Assembly: GCF_030284385.1 (NCBI RefSeq)
Contig: NZ_CP127221.1
Location: 1,364,001 to 1,428,000 of the forward strand
DNA: 64,000 nucleotides
Source of the DNA: Altererythrobacter rubellus
GTDB taxonomy: Bacteria; Pseudomonadota; Alphaproteobacteria; Sphingomonadales; Sphingomonadaceae
Direction of reading: 5' to 3'
Shown: piece by piece, positions 1-9,530 of the stretch
How the letters are laid out: each line of letters opens with the position of its first letter
Numbering within the stretch: position 1 is the stretch's first letter
Translations under genes and position numbers: made by a program
Notes under the pieces: generated by a model
What the model saw: the letters and a program-made list of their open reading frames with translations, nothing else
What the model was told of the DNA's origin: nothing
Database searches by the model: none

Positions 1-167
1 CGATAGATCAGCTCACCGAGTTTGACGTTGTCGGCATCATTGGGGTCAAGCGAAACCGGCAAGGTCTCGGGCATCACTGTGCCTGTTTCCGCGAAGGAGG
101 GGGCGTGCATAACAGCGGCCGTTGCCGCAACGCCGAATGCGAGTGGGAGTGCTAACTTCCAAGTCAT
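1..167 (-). CDS. N-terminus of an exported protein (partial)
   Basis: The reading frame begins at an ATG at 167 and runs off the left edge of the window, so only about 55 residues are visible. The start MTWKLALPLAFGVAATAAV is a clear Sec-type signal peptide with likely cleavage after SFA, followed by a short acidic stretch and LGELIYR. The mature protein is therefore periplasmic or secreted. The fragment is too short to assign a family; the esterase-like phytase family is a weak guess from the early residues only. It is transcribed divergently from the BlaI-type repressor gene, so it shares the intergenic region that holds the candidate BlaI operators and could be under the same control. Confidence 0.6.
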   Translation of the reverse strand, partial: MTWKLALPLAFGVAATAAVMHAPSFAETGTVMPETLPVSLDPNDADNVKLGELIY

Positions 168-237
168 TCATCCATCGTGGTCGGTCGCTCGCAGAGTTTC
201 AACCCCTGTAATTCGCCGTTAATCCACGCTTCGTGTT

Positions 238-268
238 TACAGCCGTAGTCGAAATGACTACAGACGTA
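238..268. promoter_or_regulatory. Candidate paired BlaI-type operator
   Basis: Two copies of TACAGMCGTA lie at 238-247 and 259-268, exactly 21 bp apart, which is two helical turns. The match extends to TACAGnCGTAnTCG in both. BlaI/MecI operators are known to contain TACA/TGTA-type half sites, so the resemblance is reasonable. The region also contains the inverted repeat GTAGTC-5 nt-GACTAC (245-250 and 256-261). The site lies 49-79 bp before the BlaI start codon and between divergent genes, so autoregulation and control of the leftward gene are both plausible. This is inferred from the sequence; no binding data are available. Confidence 0.5.
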
Positions 269-316
269 ATCGTCAATTCGTAACCGGACTGATCGAGCGT
301 CTATCGGAGGAAGCAA

Positions 317-706
317 ATGGGACAGGGCAGTAACGCAAAACCCGAACGCATTAGCGAGGCCGAGCACGCCGTTATGGAGGTGCTGTGGGATAGAAACCCG
401 GCAACCGCCGCTGATGTATCGGATGCGCTGGCACAGAATCGCGGCTGGAGCCTGGCCACAGTCAAAACGCTGCTCGGGCGACTGGTCCAGAAGCACGCCA
501 TTTCTGCCAGTCCAGACGGCAGGCGCTATCTCTATACGCCGCTGATCGAACGCTCGGACTATATCGGAACCGAAAGCAAAAGGCTGGTCGACCGGCTGTT
601 CGGAGGTCGTGCCGCCTCACTGGTGGCGCATCTGGCCGATCAGGAAGCGCTTACAGAAGATGATCTGACGGAAATCGAAGCCCTGTTGAAGGAGCTGAAA
701 CGATGA
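317..706 (+). CDS. blaI: BlaI/MecI/CopY family transcriptional repressor
   Basis: This 129-residue protein has the usual length of the BlaI/MecI family. The N-terminal winged helix is visible from ISEAEHAVMEVLW to the recognition-helix region SLATVKTLLGRLVQKHAI (about residues 10-60), and the C-terminal helical part would be the dimerisation domain cleaved or released on induction. The start is well supported by GGAGGAA seven bases before the ATG. The gene overlaps the M56 protease gene by four bases (ATGA), the classic repressor-sensor pairing. In known systems BlaI represses its own operon and beta-lactamase genes until a BlaR1-type protease is activated. The gene symbol is by family; the regulon here is not shown by the sequence. 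Confidence 0.9.
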   Translation: MGQGSNAKPERISEAEHAVMEVLWDRNPATAADVSDALAQNRGWSLATVKTLLGRLVQKHAISASPDGRRYLYTPLIERSDYIGTESKRLVDRLFGGRAASLVAHLADQEALTEDDLTEIEALLKELKR

Positions 707-2307
707 TGGACTGGCTAACCGATACATTCATTTGGACCGCGGCATTGATTGCGCTGGTCCTGCTCATTCGTCGCCCTGTGGCACGGCATTTCGGCCCCCA
801 AGCGGCCTATGCACTGTGGGCTCTGCCGCTGATAAGGTTGGTTCTCCCCCCACTGACCTTGCCCGCATGGATGGCGCCGTCGGAGCCAGCAACTGCGCTT
901 GCGACTGAGGTTGAGCCACTTGATGTCTTTGCGCTTGTCGCTGAGCGCAACGCTATTCCTTTTCCAGGGTCAGACGTAACTCTCAGCCAGCCCTTGCTGC
1001 CGTTCAATCTTTCAGAATTCGTGCTGGCCATTTGGCTGGCGGGTGCTGCGACATTCCTTTTCCTGCGCTTCCGGGCGTATAGCCGGATGCGGCAGGAGCT
1101 TCTGGCCGAAGGACGCGACGTCGGCCAGGCCGGCAAGGTGCGCCTGATCGAAACCCCTTTGACCAGCGCGCCCCTTGCCTTCGGCGTAATCGACAAAGTT
1201 GTGGCGCTGCCCGAAGGTTTCATGGCCACTTGGTATCGTGATGCCCGAGATCTGGCGCTGGCACATGAGTTGGCACACCACAAAGGGCACGATCTTGCAA
1301 TTAACATGGCTGTGCAGCCCCTGTTCGCGCTGCATTGGTTTAATCCACTTGGCTATCTTGGCTGGCTCGCGCTGCGGCGTGACCAGGAAGCGGCCTGTGA
1401 CGCGCGCGTGATTGCGAAGCGCGCGAAGGAAGACCGCGCGACCTATGCGCAAGTGATCGCCAGTTTTGCTGCCGGACCCAATGTCGCGCTTGCTGCGCCG
1501 ATGACGTGCCCGGTGCTCGGGGACAAATCGATAATTCACCGTTTGAGGAGCCTTAAAATGAACAATCAATCAACTAAGCGCCGCATGGCTGGACGCGGCC
1601 TATTGGCTGCTGCCTTGGTTGCCTTGCCGCTAACCGCGACTGTCACCTATGCTGACAGCACGAGCTTTGACGATGTGTTTGCCGATGTGCCGGCACCGCC
1701 AGCACCTCCAACACCCCCGACACCAGGTACAGCCGTTCCGGCACCTCCTGCGCCGCCCGCTGCGCCCGAAGCGCCCGAGGCTCCTGAAGTTGAAGAGAAC
1801 GTATGGGTTGAGAAAGACGAAGACGGCGTTGAACGCCGATATGTCATCCGCAAGGCGGTGCATGTCGATGGCCAGCATGACGACCACGAGGTGCATCGCG
1901 AAGTAAAGAAGCACCGCATCGTGCGGGTCCAGCGCGAAGGTGAAGGGCTTACCGAAGAGGAAAAGCGCGAAATCCTGATCGAAGTTCGCGAAGGATTAGA
2001 AGAAGCGGATGTTGCTCTGAGGGAAGCATTCGCAGAACAGAGCATGGCGTTCGCAGAGCTAGAGAATGGTGAAGGCAACTTCACCGTTGTTGAAGTCAAC
2101 TGCGACACCGGAGGCAAGGGCAAGAAGCTGATGCAGGACGGTGAGGAAGTGACTGTGATTTGCAAAAGTGAAATCATGGCCAGCGCACTGTCCGGACTGA
2201 AAGAGGCTCGCAAAGCGCTCGCAAGCAACCCCGAAATGCCAGAGGATATGCTCAAGGAAGTGATCGCGGCATTGGATGAGAAGATCGCAGCCTGGGAAAG
2301 CCGCTGA
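703..2307 (+). CDS. M56 family (BlaR1-like) membrane metallopeptidase with long C-terminal domain
   Basis: The 534-residue protein has three predicted N-terminal membrane helices (around residues 5-25, 30-55 and 103-122), an HELAHH zinc site at residues 188-193 and a downstream QEAACDARV segment that supplies the third zinc ligand, as in BlaR1/MecR1 proteases. A fourth hydrophobic segment (about residues 298-315) is followed by a Pro/Ala-rich linker and an acidic, His-rich, probably periplasmic helical region of about 200 residues. There is no penicillin-binding SxxK/KTG domain, so the signal sensed is probably not a beta-lactam directly. It overlaps blaI by four bases and should be cotranscribed. 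An internal ATG (1558) preceded by a strong ribosome site could yield the C-terminal region alone. Confidence 0.85.
   Translation: MMDWLTDTFIWTAALIALVLLIRRPVARHFGPQAAYALWALPLIRLVLPPLTLPAWMAPSEPATALATEVEPLDVFALVAERNAIPFPGSDVTLSQPLLPFNLSEFVLAIWLAGAATFLFLRFRAYSRMRQELLAEGRDVGQAGKVRLIETPLTSAPLAFGVIDKVVALPEGFMATWYRDARDLALAHELAHHKGHDLAINMAVQPLFALHWFNPLGYLGWLALRRDQEAACDARVIAKRAKEDRATYAQVIASFAAGPNVALAAPMTCPVLGDKSIIHRLRSLKMNNQSTKRRMAGRGLLAAALVALPLTATVTYADSTSFDDVFADVPAPPAPPTPPTPGTAVPAPPAPPAAPEAPEAPEVEENVWVEKDEDGVERRYVIRKAVHVDGQHDDHEVHREVKKHRIVRVQREGEGLTEEEKREILIEVREGLEEADVALREAFAEQSMAFAELENGEGNFTVVEVNCDTGGKGKKLMQDGEEVTVICKSEIMASALSGLKEARKALASNPEMPEDMLKEVIAALDEKIAAWESR
1545..1560 (+). promoter_or_regulatory. 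Possible internal ribosome binding site and start within the M56 gene
   Basis: GAGGAG at 1545-1550 stands seven bases before an in-frame ATG at 1558. Translation from there would give a product of about 249 residues that begins MNNQSTKRRMAGRG, then a hydrophobic stretch and a TYA-DS cleavage-like site, in other words a standard signal peptide followed by the Pro-rich and His/Asp/Glu-rich domain. In the full-length protein the same segment would act as the last membrane helix. The pattern is seen directly; use of the site is inference. Confidence 0.35.
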
Positions 2308-2355
2308 TTCGCATGAGCTAGACCCATCATACTGTTTAAGCGGTGTGATGAATGA

Positions 2356-2390
2356 AGAGCGGGGGTGTACGGCCACTCCCGCTCTTTTTT
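2356..2390 (+). terminator. Rho-independent terminator after the blaI-M56 pair
   Basis: The arms AGAGCGGG (2356-2363) and CCCGCTCT (2378-2385) pair perfectly, inner G-U/G-C pairs extend the stem, and the right arm runs into a T tract (to 2390). It lies about 50 bp after the M56 stop codon and before creD, so it should separate the two transcripts at least partly. Confidence 0.85.
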
Positions 2391-2475
2391 GTTTGAGCTG
2401 CTTTTGGGCATTCACAACACATTCATTTCATCGTTCACAAAGCACGGTTCATCGCAAGAATAAGGAGGATAAACT

Positions 2476-3861
2476 GTGCTGAAGAACCGCTCCCCGGGAA
2501 TGAAACTACTGATTGTCGCGCTGATAGGTGGCGCGCTGATCATACCGCTATTGTTTGTCTACGGATTGGTCAGTGATCGCCAGCATCAGGCGCGGGAAGC
2601 GCAGGATTCGATAGCTGCAGGTTGGGCCGGCGCACAGGCCGTTTCCGGCCCGGTGCTGATGCTACCCTACAGGAAAGATCACATCACAACGGAGATTGTC
2701 GAAGGCCGAAGCATGCGCCGTACCGTGCGCGAGCGGCACAATCTCTTTCTCTCTCCGGAACAGCAAAGCGTTGAAGCGCAGATTGACCCGCAGGTGAAGG
2801 AGCGCGCGATCTATCGTTCGGTTCTGTATCGCGCTTCAATCAACGGTTCGGCACGTTTCGAATTGCCCGATGATCTGACCGGGCTTGGCATCGATCGTCA
2901 GGACCTGTTGCTTGATGAAGCTGAGTTGCGTTTCGGAATGAGCGATCCCCGCGGTTTGCAAACTGATGCGCGGCTGGTTGTAAACGGAGACGCAATGGAG
3001 CTGCACCCAGGGCGCGGGCCAGCCTCAAGCGGTGGGACAGGTGTACATGCTATGCTCGATTGGACGGGTGGTGAGACACTTGACCTGCAATGGTCCTACA
3101 GCCTGCGCGGCAGCCGCAGCTTCGGCTTTGTACCGCGCGGTCAGTCGACTGAATGGACCGTCACTTCAAGCTGGGCGCACCCGAGCTTCGTTGGCAGCTT
3201 TCTGCCTGATGCCGATGCCGCGCAGATCAGTGACGAGGGTTTCTCCGCTAGCTGGTCCATCTCCAATCTGGCCCTGGGGCAACCGATGGTATCGCAAAAT
3301 GACTTCGGCCCGGCACAGTTCGAGCAATCACCGGTCGAGGTTGCAAGTGACAATGGTGCCAGCAAAATGGCGACGATCCGATTGGTCGAGCCGGTTGATC
3401 TCTACAGCCTGGTTGACCGTTCCGTGAAGTATGGCTTCCTGTTCATCGGCTTCACATTTCTGGCCTTCCTGATGTTTGACATTATTGGCGGCGCGAAAGT
3501 TGCGAGCGCAGAATATCTTCTGAGTGGCGCTGGCCTGATCCTTTTCTTCGTTATGCTGCTGGCATTTGCAGAGATGATCGGGTTCGCTTGGGCATACATT
3601 GTCGCCAGTGGTGCGATTATCGGATTGCTCACCAGCTATAGCGCTGCGGTGCTGAAAAGCTGGCGCCGCGCGAGCATGATCGGTGGCTTGCTCGTGGGCC
3701 TGTATGTCATGCTCTACGTACTGCTGAACCTCGAAGGCCTATCGCTAGTGATCGGTTCAGTGATCCTGTTCTTTGCACTGGCAGGGGTGATGTACACGAC
3801 CCGCGATATCGACTGGAGCGATGGTGGTAGCAACGACGGCGAAGTGACTGGCTACGCCTGA
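2476..3861 (+). CDS. creD: CreD-like inner membrane protein
   Basis: The 461-residue product matches the CreD family layout: an N-terminal membrane helix (about residues 10-32), a large periplasmic beta-rich domain with characteristic segments such as FGMSDPRGLQ and VEPVDLYSLVDRSVKYG, and a C-terminal bundle of about five membrane helices (residues 320-445). The start is a GTG placed seven bases after a strong AGGAGG. CreD in enterobacteria is a member of the CreBC regulon linked to envelope integrity and beta-lactam or colicin response; its biochemical role is unclear. Here no creBC is visible, and the gene instead follows a BlaI/M56 pair, separated by a terminator. Both ends are flanked by hairpins, so it may form its own transcript. 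Confidence 0.88.
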   Translation: MLKNRSPGMKLLIVALIGGALIIPLLFVYGLVSDRQHQAREAQDSIAAGWAGAQAVSGPVLMLPYRKDHITTEIVEGRSMRRTVRERHNLFLSPEQQSVEAQIDPQVKERAIYRSVLYRASINGSARFELPDDLTGLGIDRQDLLLDEAELRFGMSDPRGLQTDARLVVNGDAMELHPGRGPASSGGTGVHAMLDWTGGETLDLQWSYSLRGSRSFGFVPRGQSTEWTVTSSWAHPSFVGSFLPDADAAQISDEGFSASWSISNLALGQPMVSQNDFGPAQFEQSPVEVASDNGASKMATIRLVEPVDLYSLVDRSVKYGFLFIGFTFLAFLMFDIIGGAKVASAEYLLSGAGLILFFVMLLAFAEMIGFAWAYIVASGAIIGLLTSYSAAVLKSWRRASMIGGLLVGLYVMLYVLLNLEGLSLVIGSVILFFALAGVMYTTRDIDWSDGGSNDGEVTGYA

Positions 3862-3887
3862 TTCGCGCGGCTGAATCGGAAAGAATG

Positions 3888-3917
3888 GGGCGGGGGTGTC
3901 AATTGCTCCCGCCCTTT
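3888..3917. terminator. Probable terminator between convergent genes
   Basis: GGGCGGG (3888-3894) pairs with CCCGCCC (3908-3914) around a 13-base loop, followed by TTT on the plus strand. It sits between creD and the convergent metallopeptidase fragment. The T tract is short, so efficiency is uncertain. Confidence 0.55.
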
Positions 3918-3934
3918 CCCGTTTGACTACCCGA

Positions 3935-4378
3935 TCAGTCGAACTGGAAGTAGCGGTCGCAGACAGAATCGTCCGCACTCTCTAGCCCCGCGCGCAAAGC
4001 GTCCATGCGCTCTGCACTTGTTCCATGCGTGAAACCTTCGGGATTGATCCGCTGACCGGCATTGCGTTGCAGCGTATCATCCCCGATCGAGCTGGCCGCG
4101 CGCATCCCTTCTTCCAGATCGCCGCGCTCGATCAGCTGGCGGTTCTTGCCTGCCCACACACCAGCATAGCAATCCGCCTGCAATTCCATGCGAACCTGCA
4201 GCTCGTTTGAACGCCGCGGGTTCTGCTGCTGCGCGCTGCGAACTTGCGCCGCGAGGCCGGTCAGGTTCTGGATATGGTGACCATATTCATGCGCGATGAC
4301 ATAAAGCCGCGCAAAATCGCCTCCTGTTCCCGCCATCTGTGCCAGCTGAAATCTTTGATGTGTCGAACCTGCGCAGCT
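3935..4378 (-). pseudogene. 5'-truncated YpfJ-type neutral zinc metallopeptidase
   Basis: The frame encodes the C-terminal half of a YpfJ-like zinc metallopeptidase: YVIAHEYGHHIQNLTG carries the HExxH site, MELQADCYAGVW carries the downstream Glu/Asp region, and a conserved tail follows (INPEGFTHGTSAERMDAL). Family members are usually about 280-300 residues with an N-terminal membrane anchor and a first domain; here only about 133 residues follow the first ATG (4336). The frame stays open upstream as far as 4378, still reading family-like sequence for a few residues (FQLAQMAG), and is then closed by a stop. No N-terminal half is found in any frame before the oppositely oriented dehydrogenase gene. 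I infer a deletion remnant; a short expressed protease is the alternative. Confidence 0.7.
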
Positions 4379-4499
4379 TCATCCTCAATCCCTCCGATTC
4401 GCCGAATTGCCCCTTTTTTTGGTGGTTTTAACGCTGGACAGGCGCGCGCGTTACGCCAAAAGCTGTAGTCCGAATCGTATCGTGCAACAGGGGAAACTG

Positions 4500-5255
4500 A
4501 TGTTCCTTCAGGGAAAACGCGCTCTGGTAACCGGATCCACCTCGGGAATCGGGCTTGCGATTGCGCGGGCCTTGAGCAGCGAAGGCGCAGAAGTGATCCT
4601 GAATGGTTTCGGTGACAGGTCCGAGATTGCGTCACTATGCGATGAAATGGGTGCGACGCATTCGGCCGCCAATCTGCTCGACCCGTCCGATATCGAGGCA
4701 ATGATGGCGGACGCGGGTGAAATCGACATCCTTGTCAATAATGCCGGAATGCAGCACGTCTCGCCGGTCGAAGAATTCCCGCAAGACAAGTGGGACGCGA
4801 TCATAGGGCTCAACCTTAGCGCGGTGTTCCACACTACGCGGCACGCGGTGCTTGGCATGAGGGCAAAGGGTTGGGGACGGATCATCAACACGGCCTCTGC
4901 GCATTCCAAAACGGCGTCACCGTTCAAAAGCGCATATAATGCGTCGAAACACGGCGTGGACGGTTTCACCAAGACTATCGCGTTGGAGCTTGCGCAGACC
5001 GGCGTGACTGCCAACTGCATTTCGCCTGGTTATGTATGGACACCGCTGATCGAAGGGCAGATCCCAGATACGATGAAAGCGCGCGGGCTTAGCCGCGAAG
5101 AAGTGATCAATGATGTGTTGCTGGCCAAGCAACCGACCAAGAAATTTGTGCAACCGCATGAGATTGGCGCGCTGGCGGTGTTCCTTTGCCGTGAAGAGGC
5201 GGGCAATGTAACCGGTGCGAACTGGAGCATCGATGGCGGCTGGACCGCTGAATAA
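4500..5255 (+). CDS. 3-hydroxybutyrate dehydrogenase (SDR family)
   Basis: A 251-residue classical short-chain dehydrogenase. The NAD-binding TGSTSGIG is near residues 11-18, NNAG near residue 80, and the catalytic Ser and YNASK follow (about residues 137 and 151-155). The C-terminal half, with SPGYVWTPLIEGQIP and the QPTKKFVQP segment, is typical of bacterial D-3-hydroxybutyrate dehydrogenases, which interconvert 3-hydroxybutyrate and acetoacetate in polyhydroxybutyrate or ketone-body use. I chose the ATG at 4500 because the protein then begins MFLQGKRALVTG, as the family does; an earlier in-frame ATG at 4407 adds 31 unrelated residues. It lies head to head with the truncated metallopeptidase, and no other PHB gene is near. 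Substrate is by family resemblance. Confidence 0.88.
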   Translation: MFLQGKRALVTGSTSGIGLAIARALSSEGAEVILNGFGDRSEIASLCDEMGATHSAANLLDPSDIEAMMADAGEIDILVNNAGMQHVSPVEEFPQDKWDAIIGLNLSAVFHTTRHAVLGMRAKGWGRIINTASAHSKTASPFKSAYNASKHGVDGFTKTIALELAQTGVTANCISPGYVWTPLIEGQIPDTMKARGLSREEVINDVLLAKQPTKKFVQPHEIGALAVFLCREEAGNVTGANWSIDGGWTAE

Positions 5256-5280
5256 CGGATTTGAGGCTTTGGGGGCCATA

Positions 5281-6753
5281 ATGATCGAGAGACGAACTTT
5301 AGCTGCCTTCGCAATCGCATTGACTTTATCGGCTTGCGCAAGCACTGGCCTCAAAGTTTCGGATTCAGAGTTCACCTCGCTCGAAAACAGGATCGATCAG
5401 CATATCAGCGTTCTGGCCAGCGATGAGTTTGCAGGTCGCAGACCCGGCACAATTGGCGAGACGAAAACGCTTGATTACATGCGGTCGGTGCTAGAGCCGG
5501 CTGGCTTTGTTTCAGGCACGAATGACCCGGCCAATCCATGGAATGCACCAGTCTTGTTGGCCAATATCAAAGGCGAAAGCGCCCTCGCGCAGTTCAAGAT
5601 CGGAAGGCGTGTGATTCCAGTCGATCCCGAAGCGATTGCCGCTGCTACGGAAGCGCGCCGAGCCTTGATGGAAGACGCGGACACGTTGTTCGTGGGTTAT
5701 GCCGATGGTGACGTTGACGAGGCGGTTGTGAGCGAGCGTGTCGTGATCATGTTAAGCGATCCGGGAAAAAGCCCGGCACGCCGGGCTGCGCTGCAAGAGA
5801 AAGGCCCGGTTGCAGTTGTGACAGTAGTGGAGTCGGCAGAAAGCACCGCGCAAATCCGCCAATTCCAGATGCGAGATAGGCTAGCCCTCGCATCGCAAGC
5901 GGACGAAAATGTTTCTGTCTTTATGGCCCGGGAAGTTCTTGCAAACGTTCTGGGTGAAACGAGATGGGCTGAACTGCTGGAATTGGCCGATGCGAGCAAG
6001 GGTGCCAATGACTTTGTGCCGATACCGCTGAGCGCCAAATTGACCCTCGACATACGTACAGACAGGCGTGAAGTGCCATCGCGCAACTTCCTCGCCAAGC
6101 TTCCCGGGACAAACCCTGATGCCGGAGCGGTGTTGCTTCTGGGCCATTGGGACCATTTCGGCGAATGTGGACCGGAAGGTGCTGAGGACCGGCTGTGCAA
6201 TGGCGCGGTCGACAATGCCAGCGGGATTGGCCTGATGATGGAGCTTGGCAAGCGTCTGGCAGCTGGCGAACCGATGGAGCGCGATCTCTACATCCTTGGG
6301 ACGACGGCAGAGGAGTGGGGCTTGTTGGGTGCGCAAGCCTTTGCAGATCAACCGCCGCTGCCGCTCGAAAATATCGTCGCGGCATTCAATTTCGACACCG
6401 TGGCGATTTCGCCCAGAGGTAGCCCGGTCGGCTTTATCGGCGAAGGGCGAACGCCGCTTGATGCGATCATAAAGGAAGCAATCAACGATATAGGACGTGA
6501 GTTAGCGCCACGTGAGCTGTCAGAGCCGTTCTTGCAGCGTCAGGACGGCTGGGCGTTGCTGCAGCGTGACGTGCCGTCAGTGCTATTGTCCAATGCATTC
6601 GGTTCAGAGGAGAAACTGACCGAGTTTCTTTCGGGGGACTATCATCAGGCATCCGATAACCCCGGCGATATCGAGCTAGGCGGAGCGGTGGATGACCTTC
6701 TGTTGCACGAGTTGCTGATCCGCCGGGTGGCCGATAGCGCGGTGTATCCCTAG
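5281..6753 (+). CDS. M28 family metallopeptidase, lipoprotein
   Basis: The 490-residue protein starts with a lipoprotein signal (hydrophobic run ending LSAC at about residues 15-18), so it is probably tethered in the envelope. A protease-associated-type insert is likely in the middle. The M28 metal site is visible in LLGHWDHFG, the bridging Asp of GAVDNASGIG and the catalytic Glu pair of GTTAEEWGLLG; a late His (YHQASD) completes the set. M28 enzymes are co-catalytic zinc aminopeptidases or carboxypeptidases. Start: the ATG at 5281, 25 bp after the dehydrogenase stop, gives the lipobox directly. It may be cotranscribed with the upstream dehydrogenase. The exact peptide substrate is unknown. 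Confidence 0.88.
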   Translation: MIERRTLAAFAIALTLSACASTGLKVSDSEFTSLENRIDQHISVLASDEFAGRRPGTIGETKTLDYMRSVLEPAGFVSGTNDPANPWNAPVLLANIKGESALAQFKIGRRVIPVDPEAIAAATEARRALMEDADTLFVGYADGDVDEAVVSERVVIMLSDPGKSPARRAALQEKGPVAVVTVVESAESTAQIRQFQMRDRLALASQADENVSVFMAREVLANVLGETRWAELLELADASKGANDFVPIPLSAKLTLDIRTDRREVPSRNFLAKLPGTNPDAGAVLLLGHWDHFGECGPEGAEDRLCNGAVDNASGIGLMMELGKRLAAGEPMERDLYILGTTAEEWGLLGAQAFADQPPLPLENIVAAFNFDTVAISPRGSPVGFIGEGRTPLDAIIKEAINDIGRELAPRELSEPFLQRQDGWALLQRDVPSVLLSNAFGSEEKLTEFLSGDYHQASDNPGDIELGGAVDDLLLHELLIRRVADSAVYP

Positions 6754-6808
6754 GTGTAGCTTTTCCCGTAGATGCCTCGGGGGCAAAAAAGGCCGCTCCT
6801 ACCACTAG

Positions 6809-8326
<1,518 letters not shown>

Positions 8327-8335
8327 AGCCATACG

Positions 8336-9514
8336 ATGACCCCCGCGGCACGTGTGCAAGCGGCAATCGAGCTGCTCGATCAAATCATCGATGCGGCGAA
8401 AAGCAAAGGTGCGCCCGCAGACCGCTTGATTGCAAACTATTTCAAGCAGCGTCGCTATGCCGGATCGAAGGATCGCCGCGCCGTGCGCGAGCTGGTTTAT
8501 GCAGCAGTGCGGGCTTGCGGGCCCATTCCCGTTAGCGGACGGGCAGCGATGTTGCGTCTGGCAGAGCAAGACGACACGATCGCAGCATTGTTTGATGGCT
8601 CGGCACACGGAGCGGCGGCGATTGGCGATGAAGAGAAGCCAGCACCAGACGGTGTGGCGCCCGATTGGCTGACACAAGCTCTTACCGCGTCCGGGATCGA
8701 TCAAAACGAGGCCGCCGCGCTGCTCGATCGCGCGCCGCTCGACATTCGCGTGAACACGCTCAAGGCAGACCGCTCAGGCATAGAACTTCCCGAGACCGGC
8801 GAGCCGCTCGCGGCATCGCAGGCTCTGCGTTTTTCAACCGGTACTTCGGTCGAGCAATGGCCGGCCTATCGCGATGGTCGGATCGAAGTGCAGGACCACG
8901 GCAGCCAGCTGGTGTGTGAGGCGTTTTCGGCCAGACCAGGCGAGACCGTGGTCGATCTGTGCGCCGGGGCAGGGGGAAAATCGCTCGCGCTAGCATCGGC
9001 CATGCAAAACCAGGGCCGCTTGCTGGCATGTGATACCAATCGCGGTCGATTGTCACGGCTTGCTCCGCGTGCGGAACGGGCAGGGGCTGGTCTGATCGAA
9101 ACTCTGTTGCTCAATCCTGATCGCGAATTGGAAATGCTGGCTGAGTGGCGCGGTGTTGCCGATGCCGTGTTGGTGGATGCGCCGTGTTCGGGGACTGGCA
9201 CATGGCGACGCAATCCAGAAGCACGCTGGCGCCTGGACGAGGGTGAATTAACCAGGCTCACTTTTCTGCAGGACCGGCTGATTGATATCGCAGCCGCGAT
9301 GGTGAAACCGGGCGGCCGGATCGGTTTTGTCACATGCTCTTTGCTGGATGTCGAAGGGAAGGATCGGATCGCTGCGGCGCTGGAGCGGCATCCAAAGCTC
9401 AAACCGATCGACATCGCACTGCCGCTGGGTCGCGCGCATGGGGCGGGTGTTCGTCTTTCTCCTGCTCATGACGGCACTGATGGCTTTTTTGTCGCCATGC
9501 TGCGCGCCGGGTGA
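8336..9514 (+). CDS. RsmB/NOP-family rRNA cytosine-C5 methyltransferase
   Basis: A 392-residue SAM-dependent methyltransferase of the RsmB (Sun) type. The N-terminal NusB-like helical region covers roughly residues 1-130. The SAM motif VVDLCAGAGGKSLALA is near residue 205. The two family cysteines are seen in DAPCSGTGTWRRNPE (Cys284) and TCSLL (Cys334), one as nucleophile and one for product release. RsmB methylates C967 of 16S rRNA in E. coli; the exact base in this organism is inferred. The gene starts 10 bp after guaB and is followed closely by a TPR gene, so it is likely cotranscribed. Confidence 0.88.
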   Translation: MTPAARVQAAIELLDQIIDAAKSKGAPADRLIANYFKQRRYAGSKDRRAVRELVYAAVRACGPIPVSGRAAMLRLAEQDDTIAALFDGSAHGAAAIGDEEKPAPDGVAPDWLTQALTASGIDQNEAAALLDRAPLDIRVNTLKADRSGIELPETGEPLAASQALRFSTGTSVEQWPAYRDGRIEVQDHGSQLVCEAFSARPGETVVDLCAGAGGKSLALASAMQNQGRLLACDTNRGRLSRLAPRAERAGAGLIETLLLNPDRELEMLAEWRGVADAVLVDAPCSGTGTWRRNPEARWRLDEGELTRLTFLQDRLIDIAAAMVKPGGRIGFVTCSLLDVEGKDRIAAALERHPKLKPIDIALPLGRAHGAGVRLSPAHDGTDGFFVAMLRAG

Positions 9515-9530
9515 TAGCCAGTAAGGCATC

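Noticed and set aside
1647..2411. A long serine-rich leftward frame opposite the M56 gene
   Set aside because: It is antisense to the Pro/Ala- and Glu-rich coding region; its composition is explained by that shadowing and it has no homology signal.
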